The notes: generated by a model not told the origin, from the letters alone. A stretch of DNA of 61,712 nt from Pirellulales bacterium (GCA_035939775.1 DASZFO010000314.1:1-61712); one strand, 5' to 3'; shown: positions 17,573-26,646, counted from the stretch's first letter. Numbers and translations: made by a program.

Positions 17573-19279
17573 TCACATCATCCCCATGCCGCCCATGCCA
17601 CCCATACCGCCGCCCATGCCACCCATTCCACCCATGCCTCCACCCATTCCACCGCCCATGCCGTGGTCGTGTGCGTCGTGATCCCCTTCCTTTTCCTCGG
17701 AAGGAATCTCAGTCACAAGCGACTCAGTGGTCAACAGCAGCGAGGCCACGCTGGCGGCGTTCTGAAGCGCCACGCGAACCACCTTGGCAGGATCGATGAT
17801 CCCCGCAGCCGCGAGATCGCAGTAGCTGTCCTTGTCGGCATCGTAGCCGTCGTTCTTCCCCTTCATCTGCTTGACGCGATTGACGACGACCGCTCCGTCG
17901 TGCCCGGCGTTCTCGGCGATAAAACGCAGCGGATAGTCGAGCACTTGCTTGATGATATCGGCGCCGAGCTTCTCATCGCCCGAAACATCGAGCTTGTCGA
18001 GCGACTTCTCGGCCCGGATCAGAGCCACGCCGCCGCCGGGAACGATCCCTTCTTCGAGCGCCGCCTGAGTGGCTGCCTTGGCGTCTTCCAACAGTGCTTT
18101 GCGCTCCTTCATCTCGGTTTCGGTAGCGGCCCCGACGTTGATCTGGGCCACGCCACCGGCCAACTTTGCCAGCCGCTCCTGGAGCTTCTCACGATCGTAG
18201 TCGCTGTCGGTCGCGTCGATCTCCCGGCGGATTTGCTCAACCCGGCCGTCGATCTGCTCTTTCTTTCCGGCCCCGCTGACAATCGTCGTCTCTTCGCTCG
18301 AGATGATGATCTTCTTGGCCCGGCCCAGATCGGAGAGCTTGACCGAATCGAGCTGGATGCCCAGGTCCTTGAAGATGGCCGTCCCACCGGTCACGGCGGC
18401 CAGATCGCCCAGGATCGCCTTGCGCCGGTCGCCGTAGCCGGGGGCCTTTACTGCGCAGACGTTCAAGATGCCGCGCATCTTGTTGACGACCAAGGTGGCG
18501 AGCGCCTCCCCTTCGACATCCTCGGCAATGATCAACAGCGGCTTGTTCGCCTTGCTCACCGCTTCCAACAGCGGCACGAGATTCTTGGCGCTAGAGATCT
18601 TTTCCTCGTAGATCAGAATAGAGCAGTTTTCCAACTCGACCTTTTGCTCGTCTTGATTGGTGACGAAATGCGGCGAGAGGAAGCCGCGGTCGAACTGCAT
18701 CCCTTCGACCACTTCGACGGTCGTTTCGGATTGCTTTCCTTCTTCGACCGTGATCACGCCGTCCTTGCCGACCTTGAGGAAGGCGTCGGAGAGCACGTTG
18801 CCGATCGACGGGTCGTTGTTGCCCGCGATCGTGGCCACCTGCATGATTTCTTTCTTGTTCTTGTCGTTGATCGGCGTGGCCATTTTCGAGACGGCCGCGC
18901 AGACGGCTTCGGTCGCCTTGGCGATGCCGCGCGATAGGGCCATCGGATCGGCGCCCGCGGCGATCATCTTCAAGCCTTCCTTGAAGATCGCCTCGGCCAA
19001 CACGGTGGCGGTCGTGGTGCTGTCGCCGGCTACGTCATTCGTCTTGCTGGCGGCCTCTTTGACCAACTGGGCGCCGAGATTTTCGAACGGGTCGTCCAGC
19101 TCGATATCTTCCGCGACGGTCACGCCGTCTTTTGTCACCTTCGGAGAACCCCAACCCTTGTCGAGCACGGCATTGCGGCCGCGGGGGCCGAGCGTGCTGC
19201 GGACGGCCTTCGCCAATTTCGACACGCCGGCCATCAAGGGCTGCCGGGCTTCGTCGTCAAACACGATTTGCTTTGCCAC
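17573..19279 (-). CDS. groEL: GroEL chaperonin with Gly-Met tail
   Basis: This 568-residue chaperonin subunit contains [57 protein letters not shown] and [15 protein letters not shown]-like sequence. It ends in a long tail of GGM repeats ([17 protein letters not shown]), the canonical GroEL tail. The start is the GTG at 19277-19279 ([12 protein letters not shown]) because TAGGAGGGA lies 8 bases upstream; the in-frame ATG nine codons earlier would place that site inside the gene. It is the first gene of groEL-groES-groEL. No CIRCE operator was found upstream, only the inverted repeat listed separately. Confidence 0.95.
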   Translation of the reverse strand: MAKQIVFDDEARQPLMAGVSKLAKAVRSTLGPRGRNAVLDKGWGSPKVTKDGVTVAEDIELDDPFENLGAQLVKEAASKTNDVAGDSTTTATVLAEAIFKEGLKMIAAGADPMALSRGIAKATEAVCAAVSKMATPINDKNKKEIMQVATIAGNNDPSIGNVLSDAFLKVGKDGVITVEEGKQSETTVEVVEGMQFDRGFLSPHFVTNQDEQKVELENCSILIYEEKISSAKNLVPLLEAVSKANKPLLIIAEDVEGEALATLVVNKMRGILNVCAVKAPGYGDRRKAILGDLAAVTGGTAIFKDLGIQLDSVKLSDLGRAKKIIISSEETTIVSGAGKKEQIDGRVEQIRREIDATDSDYDREKLQERLAKLAGGVAQINVGAATETEMKERKALLEDAKAATQAALEEGIVPGGGVALIRAEKSLDKLDVSGDEKLGADIIKQVLDYPLRFIAENAGHDGAVVVNRVKQMKGKNDGYDADKDSYCDLAAAGIIDPAKVVRVALQNAASVASLLLTTESLVTEIPSEEKEGDHDAHDHGMGGGMGGGMGGMGGMGGGMGGMGGMGMM

Positions 19280-19400
19280 GTTCAATTCCCTCCTAATGCC
19301 TTGCAAGACAACAACGCGGCCTCATTTGGCAGCCGCCGGCCAATAATGAGCCGTGTAAAGCAACCAACGTGCCGCGGGAGGGTCGGATTGCCATAAGTCT

Positions 19401-19424
19401 TTACGAAGACAACATTTGTCGTAA
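19401..19424. promoter_or_regulatory. Inverted repeat upstream of groEL
   Basis: TTACGA and TCGTAA are separated by 12 bases, about 120 bp before the groEL GTG start. It lies where a repressor could act on the chaperonin promoter and does not match the CIRCE consensus. It could also be a chance palindrome. Confidence 0.25.
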
Positions 19425-19544
19425 GTATGGACGGTTTTCGATTTGAAATCTGATATTCCGAATCCGGCCGGCAAGTGCCAATATGACAGCCGGCGTCTCG
19501 ACGCGAGATTTGCCGTAGGACTAGGGATCCAGCAAAATGGCCGT

Positions 19545-19841
19545 ATGAAGACAACAGTCGATCTTCCGGACGCGCTTCTGAAGCAGGTGAAACTCCGCGC
19601 CTTGCGCGACGGCCGGAAGCTCAAGGATGAAGTTGCTGACTTGCTTCGCAAAGGTCTGGCCGCTGCCAAGAAACCGGAGCCTATTGCCCTGGCGACCGTG
19701 GTCAGCAAGGATCGGAAATCGAGATTGCCCGTGATCGAGTGCAAAAGCTCCACGTCTCCAGCCGAGGAAGTTACGCCGGCGCACGTGGCCAATATCCTCC
19801 TGGCTCAGGAAGTGACTTGGCAACATGAAGCTGGCCGATAG
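19545..19841 (+). CDS. VapB-like ribbon-helix-helix antitoxin
   Basis: This 98-residue protein begins MKTTVDLPDALLKQVKLRAL, a standard ribbon-helix-helix antitoxin start. DGRKLKDEVADLLRKGLAAA follows, then a flexible tail that would bind the toxin. The start is set at this Met because the longer frame upstream is not family-like. The 3' end overlaps by 17 bp a frame that begins like a PIN toxin and then degenerates, so this antitoxin has probably lost its partner. Confidence 0.7.
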   Translation: MKTTVDLPDALLKQVKLRALRDGRKLKDEVADLLRKGLAAAKKPEPIALATVVSKDRKSRLPVIECKSSTSPAEEVTPAHVANILLAQEVTWQHEAGR

Positions 19842-19977
19842 CAACGTTTGGCCGGCGCTGCACAAGACTCGCCGAAGACTTTTTCGGTGTCAACGAGGTC
19901 AGCAACAGCCGCCCATTTGCTCCCAAATGCAGTTGACTGCAACGGGCCTGTCAGACCTACCGCTGCTTCGCGAATGA
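19825..19977 (+). pseudogene. Degenerate VapC (PIN) toxin remnant
   Basis: The frame starts MKLADSNVWPALHKTRRRLF, close to the usual PIN toxin start with its Asp-Asn-Val motif. It then loses family character and stops after about 50 residues, where a full toxin needs about 130. Its position, overlapping the end of the antitoxin gene, supports a decayed toxin. Confidence 0.5.
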
Positions 19978-20370
19978 ATCATAGTAGAACTTGTTCCACC
20001 ACTTAACAGCCTGCACGTGCTCATCTAGCGACAACCACGCCATATTCTCCGTTGCGCTCGGATCACCGCCGAACCGAATAGGCTTCACGTACCACTTGAT
20101 CTTCGTCGTGAATCGTTCGTCTGACTCAAGTCGCAGCGTCCCCGATGGAAACGGGAATGGCGCGAGGCTCGCTCGCTCTAACGGGATGGTCGGAACTGAG
20201 AAGTATCGGGACTCATGATCGACGAGAATAAAGTCGTCCCAACCCTTCAACCCGACGATAAAGTAGCCCGGTAGATATTCTTTGATCCCATAAGTCGCCG
20301 TAAGAAGTTCGGCCTCTTTTTGGTCTTCGCACAATATCCAATAATCGTCGTTGAACCAACCTTCTCTCAT
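19957..20370 (-). CDS. SMI1/KNR4-like (SUKH superfamily) protein
   Basis: This 137-residue protein contains LPGYFIVGLKGWDDFILVDH then YFSVPTIPLERASLAPF. These correspond to the SUKH core, with a strand of the type FxxIGxxGxGDxFxxD followed by a vPxIpL segment. SUKH proteins often act as immunity proteins against polymorphic toxins but also occur alone. No toxin gene is adjacent. The segment ESDERFTTKIKWYVKPI is repeated, in diverged form with a stop, near 23.6 kb. It sits next to gene fragments, so the locus appears rearranged. Confidence 0.55.
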   Translation of the reverse strand: MREGWFNDDYWILCEDQKEAELLTATYGIKEYLPGYFIVGLKGWDDFILVDHESRYFSVPTIPLERASLAPFPFPSGTLRLESDERFTTKIKWYVKPIRFGGDPSATENMAWLSLDEHVQAVKWWNKFYYDSFAKQR

Positions 20371-20417
20371 ACAGGTCTAACGCTAGAGTTAAGCTATAGC
20401 CCCTAAAGCGGACTGCG

Positions 20418-20573
20418 CTATTGGGCATTCACGATCCGCGCCAATGGCACAGCCTCAACCTTCTTCGAGAGATTGTAGCGTTTCTCGCCCGGATACACGA
20501 CGTACAGTGCGGCCAGTTTCAAATCGTGCAGGGCAATCCGCATCAAGGGCGTGAGGGTCGGCGCCGGTCCCAT
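20418..20573 (-). pseudogene. C-terminal fragment of a DUF4143-type ATPase
   Basis: This 51-codon frame reads APTLTPLMRIALHDLK then LYVVYPGEKRYNLSEKVEAVPL. It resembles the last part of AAA/DUF4143 ATPases, where a nuclease-like strand is followed by a VVYPG motif and a final VxxxPL. No ATPase part is attached. A matching fragment with the preceding segment lies at 23617-23730, on the other side of the CRTAC1-TPR operon. Confidence 0.55.
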
Positions 20574-20576
20574 GAC

Positions 20577-21875
20577 TCATTTCTTGGTCGTCACCATTTC
20601 CAGACCTTGGCGGGCATCGTTGAGGTCGGGGTTGTAGCGAAGAGCGTTGCGGTAGGCGTCGGCGGCGCCGGGATTATCGCCCAGGGATTGCAAACAGGCG
20701 CCAAGTCGGAATTGGGTGGCGGCATCGAATGGACGCAGTTCAATGGCTTCGCGGAAAACGGCGGCGGCCTCCTTATAGCGTTTGCGCGCTTGCAGGAAAT
20801 CGCCGAACTCAAAGCGATGGTCGGCTCGGTCGGGGGCCAAGACAATGCTCTTACGATAGGCCTCTTCGGCGCCGGCGAAATCCTTCATGTTTTCCTTGGC
20901 CACTCCCAAGGCGGCCCAAACCTGGTCGGTATGAGGATATTTTTCGACCGTTTCAATCATGAGTTGTAAAGCGTCGGCCGGTTGGTTGTCGTTCTGCATC
21001 GCGTTGGCCCTCAAGATGCGGCCGTGCCAGCCGACCCGCAGTAGGCGGATTTGCGCGGTGCCATCGGGCCAGGATTGGTCCTCAGGCAACGTAGCGAAGC
21101 GGACGTGTTCCCGGTCGGATTCCGGGCGCTTGCCGAGCCGCTCGTAAACCGCAGCGCGCAATGCGCAGGCCCGTTTTCGAGTGTACGGATCGTCCGCGAT
21201 GGCTTGCAGAAGAGAGAGGGCGTCCTGATAGTTTTGGCGGGCGATCATGACCTGTGCCAAGCCGAATTGAGAGTAGAAGTGCACGTACTTATTGTCGCTC
21301 TTCGTGGCGAGCACCTTCCGATACTCTGTTTCGGCGTCTTCGATGCGGCCCAAGCTCAAAAGCAGATCGGCCAATCGAAACCTGGGGACCGGCAAATCGT
21401 TTGGGGCCAGGGCGGCGGCCCTTTCCAAGCATGGAAGGGCTTGGTCCGGATGAGCGCCCTTTTCCAAAAGATATCCCTGGAAATAGGGCCAATTCGGGTT
21501 CGTCTTTTCCAGCGTCGCCGCGGCGCCGTAGCAAATGATGGCTTCATCCGCGAATTGGTGGGCATGTAAAAGCATCGCCAGCGTGCCCCACGCATCAGCC
21601 GAACGCGGCGCCCGCTCGACGGCCGCCCGCTGTTTGGTCAGGACCTCGGCCACCTCCGGATCGATGCCGTCCAGGGCCAGAAACGGCAGCTCGGGCAACG
21701 GGCCAGTCCAACCTTGGTAAACCCAACGGCCGATCAACGCGCACAACAGGACCACCATTATTGCGACGAGGGCGCGCAGGTGTCCCCTGGGGGGCCCGAA
21801 TTGTGCGGGCGCTCGGTAAGCGGGCCGTTCACGGCCATCTGGCTTCTTTTTCCTTGACGGGTTGGCCCTTGCCAC
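20577..21875 (-). CDS. Membrane-anchored TPR-repeat protein
   Basis: This protein of about 432 residues has a basic N-terminus (ARANPSRKKKPDGRERPAYR), one membrane anchor (ALVAIMVVLLCALIGRWVYQG) and then at least six TPR-like helix pairs. Examples are WGTLAMLLHAHQFADEAIICYG, PRFRLADLLLSLGRIEDAETEY and FGDFLQARKRYKEAAAVFREA. The start is the GTG at 21873-21875, because GAGGTG lies just upstream and the ATGs in the longer frame are inside the neighbouring gene. It overlaps the end of the CRTAC1 gene by 47 bp, so the two are probably translationally coupled. Planctomycetes often pair CRTAC1 and TPR genes; the role is unknown, perhaps assembly of a surface complex. Confidence 0.8.
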   Translation of the reverse strand: MARANPSRKKKPDGRERPAYRAPAQFGPPRGHLRALVAIMVVLLCALIGRWVYQGWTGPLPELPFLALDGIDPEVAEVLTKQRAAVERAPRSADAWGTLAMLLHAHQFADEAIICYGAAATLEKTNPNWPYFQGYLLEKGAHPDQALPCLERAAALAPNDLPVPRFRLADLLLSLGRIEDAETEYRKVLATKSDNKYVHFYSQFGLAQVMIARQNYQDALSLLQAIADDPYTRKRACALRAAVYERLGKRPESDREHVRFATLPEDQSWPDGTAQIRLLRVGWHGRILRANAMQNDNQPADALQLMIETVEKYPHTDQVWAALGVAKENMKDFAGAEEAYRKSIVLAPDRADHRFEFGDFLQARKRYKEAAAVFREAIELRPFDAATQFRLGACLQSLGDNPGAADAYRNALRYNPDLNDARQGLEMVTTKK

Positions 21876-23562
21876 GTCGCACCTCGACCAAACGATCCAC
21901 GGACGGACATGAAAAAATCTCTTCCGAACCATCCGGCCAAGAGACCTCGACGGCATCCACGTGCTGAACGGCGCCCAAGCCGAAATGGGCGCGCGGATCA
22001 TTGCTGCTTAAAAAACTCTGGCTCGGCTGGATTAAACGCCGCCAGCGGCGCGCGCCGGCCACGATTTGCACGTCGGCGCCAATCGCGTCGCGGCCGCAGG
22101 CTGGTTCGACGGCGCGGACCATCAACCAGTGCCCGCGATTGGGGGCGACATTCCGTAGGATGCGGGCCTTGCCGCCGACGGTTGTTACCAACAGATCCAG
22201 AGCGCCGTCGCCATTGAGGTCGCCAACCGCCAAGCCGCGCGCGACGTTGGGCTGGCCACACAGAGCGGGGTTGTCGTAGGAAATATCGCGGAACTTGCCG
22301 GCGCCGTCGTTGGCGAATAGCTGATTGCGCTCGGCGTAGGCGTCCCAATGCAGTTTGGTGGCCGGAGTGGTGCGAGAGACGCGGCCATTGACCAGGGCCA
22401 AATCGAGTGCGCCGTCCTGGTCGAAGTCCCCGAGGACGGCGCCGAAGCCAGTGCCGCGCCAGGCCATCTTTGTAAGGCCGGACTCGGTGGCCCGTTCTTG
22501 GAAAAAGCCGCACGGTCCCTGTTTCCACAGACCTGGAAATTCGGAGGTGAGGTGGGTGACGAAAAGGCTCGGCAAGCCCGTGCCATTCACGTCGCCAAAG
22601 GCCACACCCATGTTGCCCTGGGCCTCCCCGCCGGAGTTGAACGCGACATTACGTTGAACCGCCTCCTCGCGGAACGTGCCGTTTTTCTGGTTGATCCACA
22701 GGCGGTTGGCCTCGTTGTCGTTGGCCACGAAGATGTCGGGCCAACCGTCGCCGTTGAAATCCGCGCAGAGCACTCCCAAACCCGGGCCGATCGTGCGGCC
22801 CAAGCCGGCGGCATCGGTGCGATCCTCGAATCCAAGCCAAACTCCGTTCGCGTCCTTGCCGCGATTGTGGTAGAGATGGGTCTGGGTTCCTTTGAAGTTA
22901 GAAGGATGGCAATAGTCGCGACCGTCGCCGTTCAGCCGGATGCAGGGATAGGTCGGGTCCAGGGCCACGTAATTCACAATGACCAGGTCGAGCCAACCGT
23001 CACGATCGAAATCCAGAAAGCTGACGGCCGTGCCCCAGATTTGCTTGTCGATGCCGCTGGCGGTCACTTCCTCGAAGTGGCCTTGGCCCCGATTGAGGAA
23101 GAGCCGGCCCCCCATGTATTCGCTGACGTAGACGTCGGGCAGACCGTCGTTATTCACGTCCCCGACGGCCACGCCCATGCAGTGACCGGCGAAATCGAGC
23201 CCCGAGCCGGCACTGACGTCCTTAAAACGCCCGTCGGGCTGTTGCCGGAACAACCGATTTTTGGAGGGCGAGTGTGGCCCGCCATTCTGTAGTAGGTAGA
23301 TGCCGAGCCGTCCGTCGTTGTCGAAATCAAATAGAGCAGCCCCCGAACCAATGCATTGAGGCATAAAGTATGAGCCGTCAATCGGGCCGGGGTCATGAAT
23401 GAAATCAAGCCCGACCTCCTGAGTTACGTCCATAAACCAGGGCGGCTGGCTAGTCCGAACCTCATTCGGCTTGGCGGAAGGCGATTGGGTGCAGGCGGCG
23501 GTAAGGCCGAAAACCAGCCCAAAGAGGACGAGGTGAACACGCCACCTTACAGAGATTGGCAT
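21829..23562 (-). CDS. CRTAC1 family FG-GAP/VCBS lipoprotein with ASPIC/UnbV domain
   Basis: This protein of about 577 residues starts with a lipoprotein signal (HLVLFGLVFGLTAAC, lipobox Cys). FG-GAP/VCBS repeats follow, with Ca-binding Asp-rich loops: LFDFDNDGRLGIYL, VGDVNNDGLPDVYV, LDFDRDGWLDLVIV, CADFNGDGWPDIFV and VGDLNGDGALDLLV. The last quarter fits the ASPIC/UnbV domain (GADVQIVAGARRW, PSQSFLSSNDPRAHFGLG, EVSWPDGSEE). Such proteins form surface beta-propellers, likely for adhesion or ligand binding. The start at MPISVRWRVHLVL is preferred because it gives a normal lipoprotein signal. It is first in a two-gene unit with the TPR gene. Confidence 0.85.
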   Translation of the reverse strand: MPISVRWRVHLVLFGLVFGLTAACTQSPSAKPNEVRTSQPPWFMDVTQEVGLDFIHDPGPIDGSYFMPQCIGSGAALFDFDNDGRLGIYLLQNGGPHSPSKNRLFRQQPDGRFKDVSAGSGLDFAGHCMGVAVGDVNNDGLPDVYVSEYMGGRLFLNRGQGHFEEVTASGIDKQIWGTAVSFLDFDRDGWLDLVIVNYVALDPTYPCIRLNGDGRDYCHPSNFKGTQTHLYHNRGKDANGVWLGFEDRTDAAGLGRTIGPGLGVLCADFNGDGWPDIFVANDNEANRLWINQKNGTFREEAVQRNVAFNSGGEAQGNMGVAFGDVNGTGLPSLFVTHLTSEFPGLWKQGPCGFFQERATESGLTKMAWRGTGFGAVLGDFDQDGALDLALVNGRVSRTTPATKLHWDAYAERNQLFANDGAGKFRDISYDNPALCGQPNVARGLAVGDLNGDGALDLLVTTVGGKARILRNVAPNRGHWLMVRAVEPACGRDAIGADVQIVAGARRWRRLIQPSQSFLSSNDPRAHFGLGAVQHVDAVEVSWPDGSEEIFSCPSVDRLVEVRRGKGQPVKEKEARWP

Positions 23563-23616
23563 TTTCGCACTGAGCCCGTTCCTTCGCGACTGCACCATGA
23601 CGATGGGCTTTATGTA

Positions 23617-23730
23617 TCACTTGATCTTCTTCGTGAATCGTTCGTCCGACTGAATCGGAGCGCTCGTGCGCTTGCATTCGACGCCGATCCGCCGGCCGCC
23701 TTTGAACAGCAGCAGGTCGAGCCGTACCAT
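23617..23730 (-). pseudogene. Internal fragment of a DUF4143-type ATPase fused to a repeat
   Basis: The frame reads VRLDLLLFKGGRRIGVECKR then TSAP, the nuclease-like strand segment that precedes the C-terminal end in AAA/DUF4143 ATPases. After that the sequence becomes SDERFTKKIK and stops. That last piece matches part of the SMI1/KNR4-like gene at 20081-20128 (42 of 48 bases). The fragment ends where the one at 20418-20573 begins, in protein terms. Confidence 0.5.
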
Positions 23731-23765
23731 GAAATTCCCCCAGTCAATGGAGGATTTTCATGGTA
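23725..23765. repeat. Hairpin between EF-G gene and gene fragment
   Basis: TACCATGAAATT and the near-matching ATTTTCATGGTA face each other around CCCCCAGTCAATGGAGG. The hairpin lies 3' of the EF-G gene and could end its transcript, but there is no T run. Confidence 0.45.
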
Positions 23766-23804
23766 CTCCATTGCCCCGTGCTCCCAGCTCCCTGCTCCCT
23801 GCTC

Positions 23805-25904
23805 CTATTCCTCCTCCTCCGGATGCAGCACGGCCTTGTCGATGATTTCTTTCTGCACGTTGCCCGGCACCACTTCGTAGTGGTTGAATTCCATCGTGTA
23901 GCTTCCTTGCCCGCCGGTCATGCTCGAGAGGCTGCGGGCATACGTGGTCACTTCGGCTAGCGGGACGACGGCAGTGACGGTTTGCAAATCGCCGCCGGCC
24001 GATTCCATGCCGGCCACGCGGCCGCGGCGGCCCGAGAGGTCACTCGTGATGTCCCCCAGTTTCTCGTTCGGGACGGTGATGTGCAGCGTGACAATCGGTT
24101 CGAGGAGCGACGGCTTGGCCTCTTGAAACACATTGCGGAAGGCCATCGAGCCGGCCGTCTTGAAGGCCGCTTCCGAGCTATCGACGTCGTGATATTTGCC
24201 GAAATGCACCTCGACCCCCACATCCTGCACGTGGTAGCCGGCGATCACGCCGCGCTCGAGCCGCTCCTTGAATCCCTTTTCCACCGCGGGAAGGAAGTTG
24301 TTCGGGATCGTGCCGCCGACGATCGAATCCACCCACAGGAAATTGCTCTTGGGATCGTGATGGAATTGCCGCATCGAGGGGAACCGCTGTTTCGTGGCAA
24401 ACGCTTCGGGATCGGTGCCGGACGGGAACGGGAACATCCGGATATGGACTTCGCCGAATTGCCCGCGGCCGCCGGTTTGCTTCTTATGGCGATAACTCCC
24501 CTCGGCCTTGGCTTGGATCGTTTCGCGATAGGGAATCTTCGGCTCCTTGGTGTCGATCTCGACCTTGTCGCGCTTCTTGAGCCGCTCGCGAACGACCATC
24601 AAGTGCAATTCGCTCATTCCGGTCATGACGAGTTCTTTCGTCTGCGGATCGCGGTCGATGCGGAAGGTCGGATCTTCCTCGACCACCTTGTGCAGCGCGC
24701 CGGAGAGCTTCGCCTCGTCGCCGCGGCTCTTGGGCGTGGCGGCCAGGCCGACCATCGGCGTGGGATACTTCACCGGCGGCATCGTGAAGTTACCGAGCGT
24801 CGTGCCGGTGTGCAGATCTTCCGTCTTGGCGATCGCCACGATGTCGCCGGGGCCGGCCGAATCGACCGGATGCGATTCGCTCCCTTGAATTTCCAACAGC
24901 GGCCCGATCTTGACGTTCTTCCGCCCGCCGGAGACATGCACGCTTTCGTCCTTCTTGAGCATGCCGCCGAACACTCGGATATAGCTGAGCTTCTGCACGA
25001 ACGGATCGATGCGCGTCTTGAACACTTGGGCCACCAGCGGGCCGGTCGCGTCGAGCGAGATGGGGACTTCTTTCCCCGCCTCGTCGATCGCCTTGCGGTG
25101 CAACTCATTGGGCGGCAGGCCGCAAAGAGCGAAGGCGTCGAGCAACTCCTTCAGCCCGATCCCGGATTTTCCCGCCACGCAAACGATCGGGATCAAGCTG
25201 CCGTGTGCGATCGCTTCATCGAACAATCTCGGCAGCTCTTCGTCGGTCGGCAGTGTTCCCTCGAAATACCGGCTCATCACTTCTTCGTCCATCTCGACGA
25301 TCGATTCGATCAGCGATTGATTGATCTCGGCTGGATCGATCAAAGCGCCCGGCGTGCCGCCGGACACTTTGAGCGTGCTGACGACCCCTTTGAAATCGTG
25401 GCCCGAGCCGATCGGCACATTCAGCGGAATGCAGGCCTTGCCGAACATCGACTGGATTGATTCGAGCAGGGCGGGAAAGCCGATATTCTCCGAATCCATC
25501 TTGCTGATAACGATGATCCGCCCGCAGCCGGCCTTGCCCGCTTCGTGAAACACGCGGCGCGTGTTCACTTCGATCCCCGAATGGGCGTTGACCACGATCG
25601 CGGCCGTCTCGACCGCCTGAAACGCGCCGATCGCCTGGCCGATGAAGTCGGGATAGCCGGGCGTGTCGATCACGTTGAATCGCTTGCCCGCATGCTCGAA
25701 ATGCGTGACGGCCGATTCGATTGAATACTTATGGGCCTTTTCCACTTCGTCGAAATCGCAGACGCTCGTGCCGTCGTCTACGCTCGCCGGGCGGGTGACC
25801 GCGCCGCTGAGGTTGAGCATCTTATCGATCAGGGTTGTCTTTCCGGACGATCCGTGTCCGCATAGGGCAATGTTGCGAATGTCCTCGACCTTGTGCTTAG
25901 ACAT
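23805..25904 (-). CDS. Elongation factor G paralogue
   Basis: This 699-residue translational GTPase has P-loop GHGSSGKTTL (residues 16-25) in place of the canonical AHIDAGKTT. Switch II is DTPGYPDF and the base-specificity motif is SKMD rather than NKMD. Domains II-V follow, including GRGQFGEVHIRMFP and LPAVEKGFKERLERG, and the C-terminus has SSMTGGQGSYTMEFNHYEVVP. The length fits EF-G. The altered G motifs place it with EF-G-like paralogues, which in various bacteria act in translocation or ribosome recycling rather than replacing the main fusA. It starts 13 bp after hisA on the same strand. Confidence 0.85.
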   Translation of the reverse strand: MSKHKVEDIRNIALCGHGSSGKTTLIDKMLNLSGAVTRPASVDDGTSVCDFDEVEKAHKYSIESAVTHFEHAGKRFNVIDTPGYPDFIGQAIGAFQAVETAAIVVNAHSGIEVNTRRVFHEAGKAGCGRIIVISKMDSENIGFPALLESIQSMFGKACIPLNVPIGSGHDFKGVVSTLKVSGGTPGALIDPAEINQSLIESIVEMDEEVMSRYFEGTLPTDEELPRLFDEAIAHGSLIPIVCVAGKSGIGLKELLDAFALCGLPPNELHRKAIDEAGKEVPISLDATGPLVAQVFKTRIDPFVQKLSYIRVFGGMLKKDESVHVSGGRKNVKIGPLLEIQGSESHPVDSAGPGDIVAIAKTEDLHTGTTLGNFTMPPVKYPTPMVGLAATPKSRGDEAKLSGALHKVVEEDPTFRIDRDPQTKELVMTGMSELHLMVVRERLKKRDKVEIDTKEPKIPYRETIQAKAEGSYRHKKQTGGRGQFGEVHIRMFPFPSGTDPEAFATKQRFPSMRQFHHDPKSNFLWVDSIVGGTIPNNFLPAVEKGFKERLERGVIAGYHVQDVGVEVHFGKYHDVDSSEAAFKTAGSMAFRNVFQEAKPSLLEPIVTLHITVPNEKLGDITSDLSGRRGRVAGMESAGGDLQTVTAVVPLAEVTTYARSLSSMTGGQGSYTMEFNHYEVVPGNVQKEIIDKAVLHPEEEE

Positions 25905-25917
25905 AGTGATTGTTCCC

Positions 25918-26646
25918 TCAGGCGATATGCGCCGAGGCGGCTGCTTCGAGCGCCTCGGCTAGGGTAAGTTTTTCTTCGTACAACGCCCGGCCGATGATGC
26001 AGCCGGCCATCCCCGCGGCGGCCAGCGCGGCGACGTCGGCGGCCGTCGTCACTCCGCCCGAGGCGATCACGGGCAGCCGAACCGCTCGCTGCATTTCCCG
26101 CATCGCCGGAAGATTCGGGCCTTCGAGCATCCCGTCTTTGGCGATGTCGGTGTAGATGATCGCAGCCAGCGGCTCGCTCTCGAACTGCTGGGCCAGTTCG
26201 GTCGCGCGCTGGCTGCTCGTTTCGAGCCATCCATCGGTGGCGACGTTGCCATCGCGGGCGTCGATCCCCAAAACGAGCTTGCCGGGATAGCGTCGCACGA
26301 CGCCGCGGAACCAGTCGGGATCGCGAAGCGCGCGGGTGCCGATCACTAACCGCGACAGGCCCAATTTCAGCAATCGGCCGATCGTCGCTTCGTCGCGAAT
26401 GCCGCCGCCGAGTTCGCACGGAACATCGACGGCAGCGAGGATGTTTTGCACGCTCGCCAGATTGACCGGCTTGCCGTCGCGCGCTCCGTCGAGATCGACA
26501 AGATGCAAGCGTTCCGCCCCTTGCTCGACCAGCCGCCGGGCCATCGCGGCCGGGTCTTCGCTGAAGACCAACTCGCGGCGATAGTCGCCTTGCACGAGGC
26601 GGACGCATTTTCCGCCGCGCAGGTCGATGGCCGGCCAAATCTGCAT
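25918..26646 (-). CDS. hisA: HisA, ProFAR isomerase of histidine biosynthesis
   Basis: This 242-residue (beta-alpha)8 barrel catalyses the Amadori rearrangement of ProFAR to PRFAR, the fourth step of histidine biosynthesis. It starts MQIWPAIDLRGGKCVRLVQGDY with the catalytic Asp8. LHLVDLDGARDG, ELGGGIRDEATI, TDIAKDGMLEGPN with the second catalytic Asp, and VIASGGVTTAADV follow. The start is this Met; the longer frame upstream is not homologous. The EF-G paralogue follows after 13 bp, so the two may be co-transcribed. No other his gene is in the window. Confidence 0.95.
   Translation of the reverse strand: MQIWPAIDLRGGKCVRLVQGDYRRELVFSEDPAAMARRLVEQGAERLHLVDLDGARDGKPVNLASVQNILAAVDVPCELGGGIRDEATIGRLLKLGLSRLVIGTRALRDPDWFRGVVRRYPGKLVLGIDARDGNVATDGWLETSSQRATELAQQFESEPLAAIIYTDIAKDGMLEGPNLPAMREMQRAVRLPVIASGGVTTAADVAALAAAGMAGCIIGRALYEEKLTLAEALEAAASAHIA

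Noticed and set aside
19280-19540. Search for a CIRCE operator upstream of groEL
   Set aside because: No TTAGCACTC-N9-GAGTGCTAA or close variant was found.
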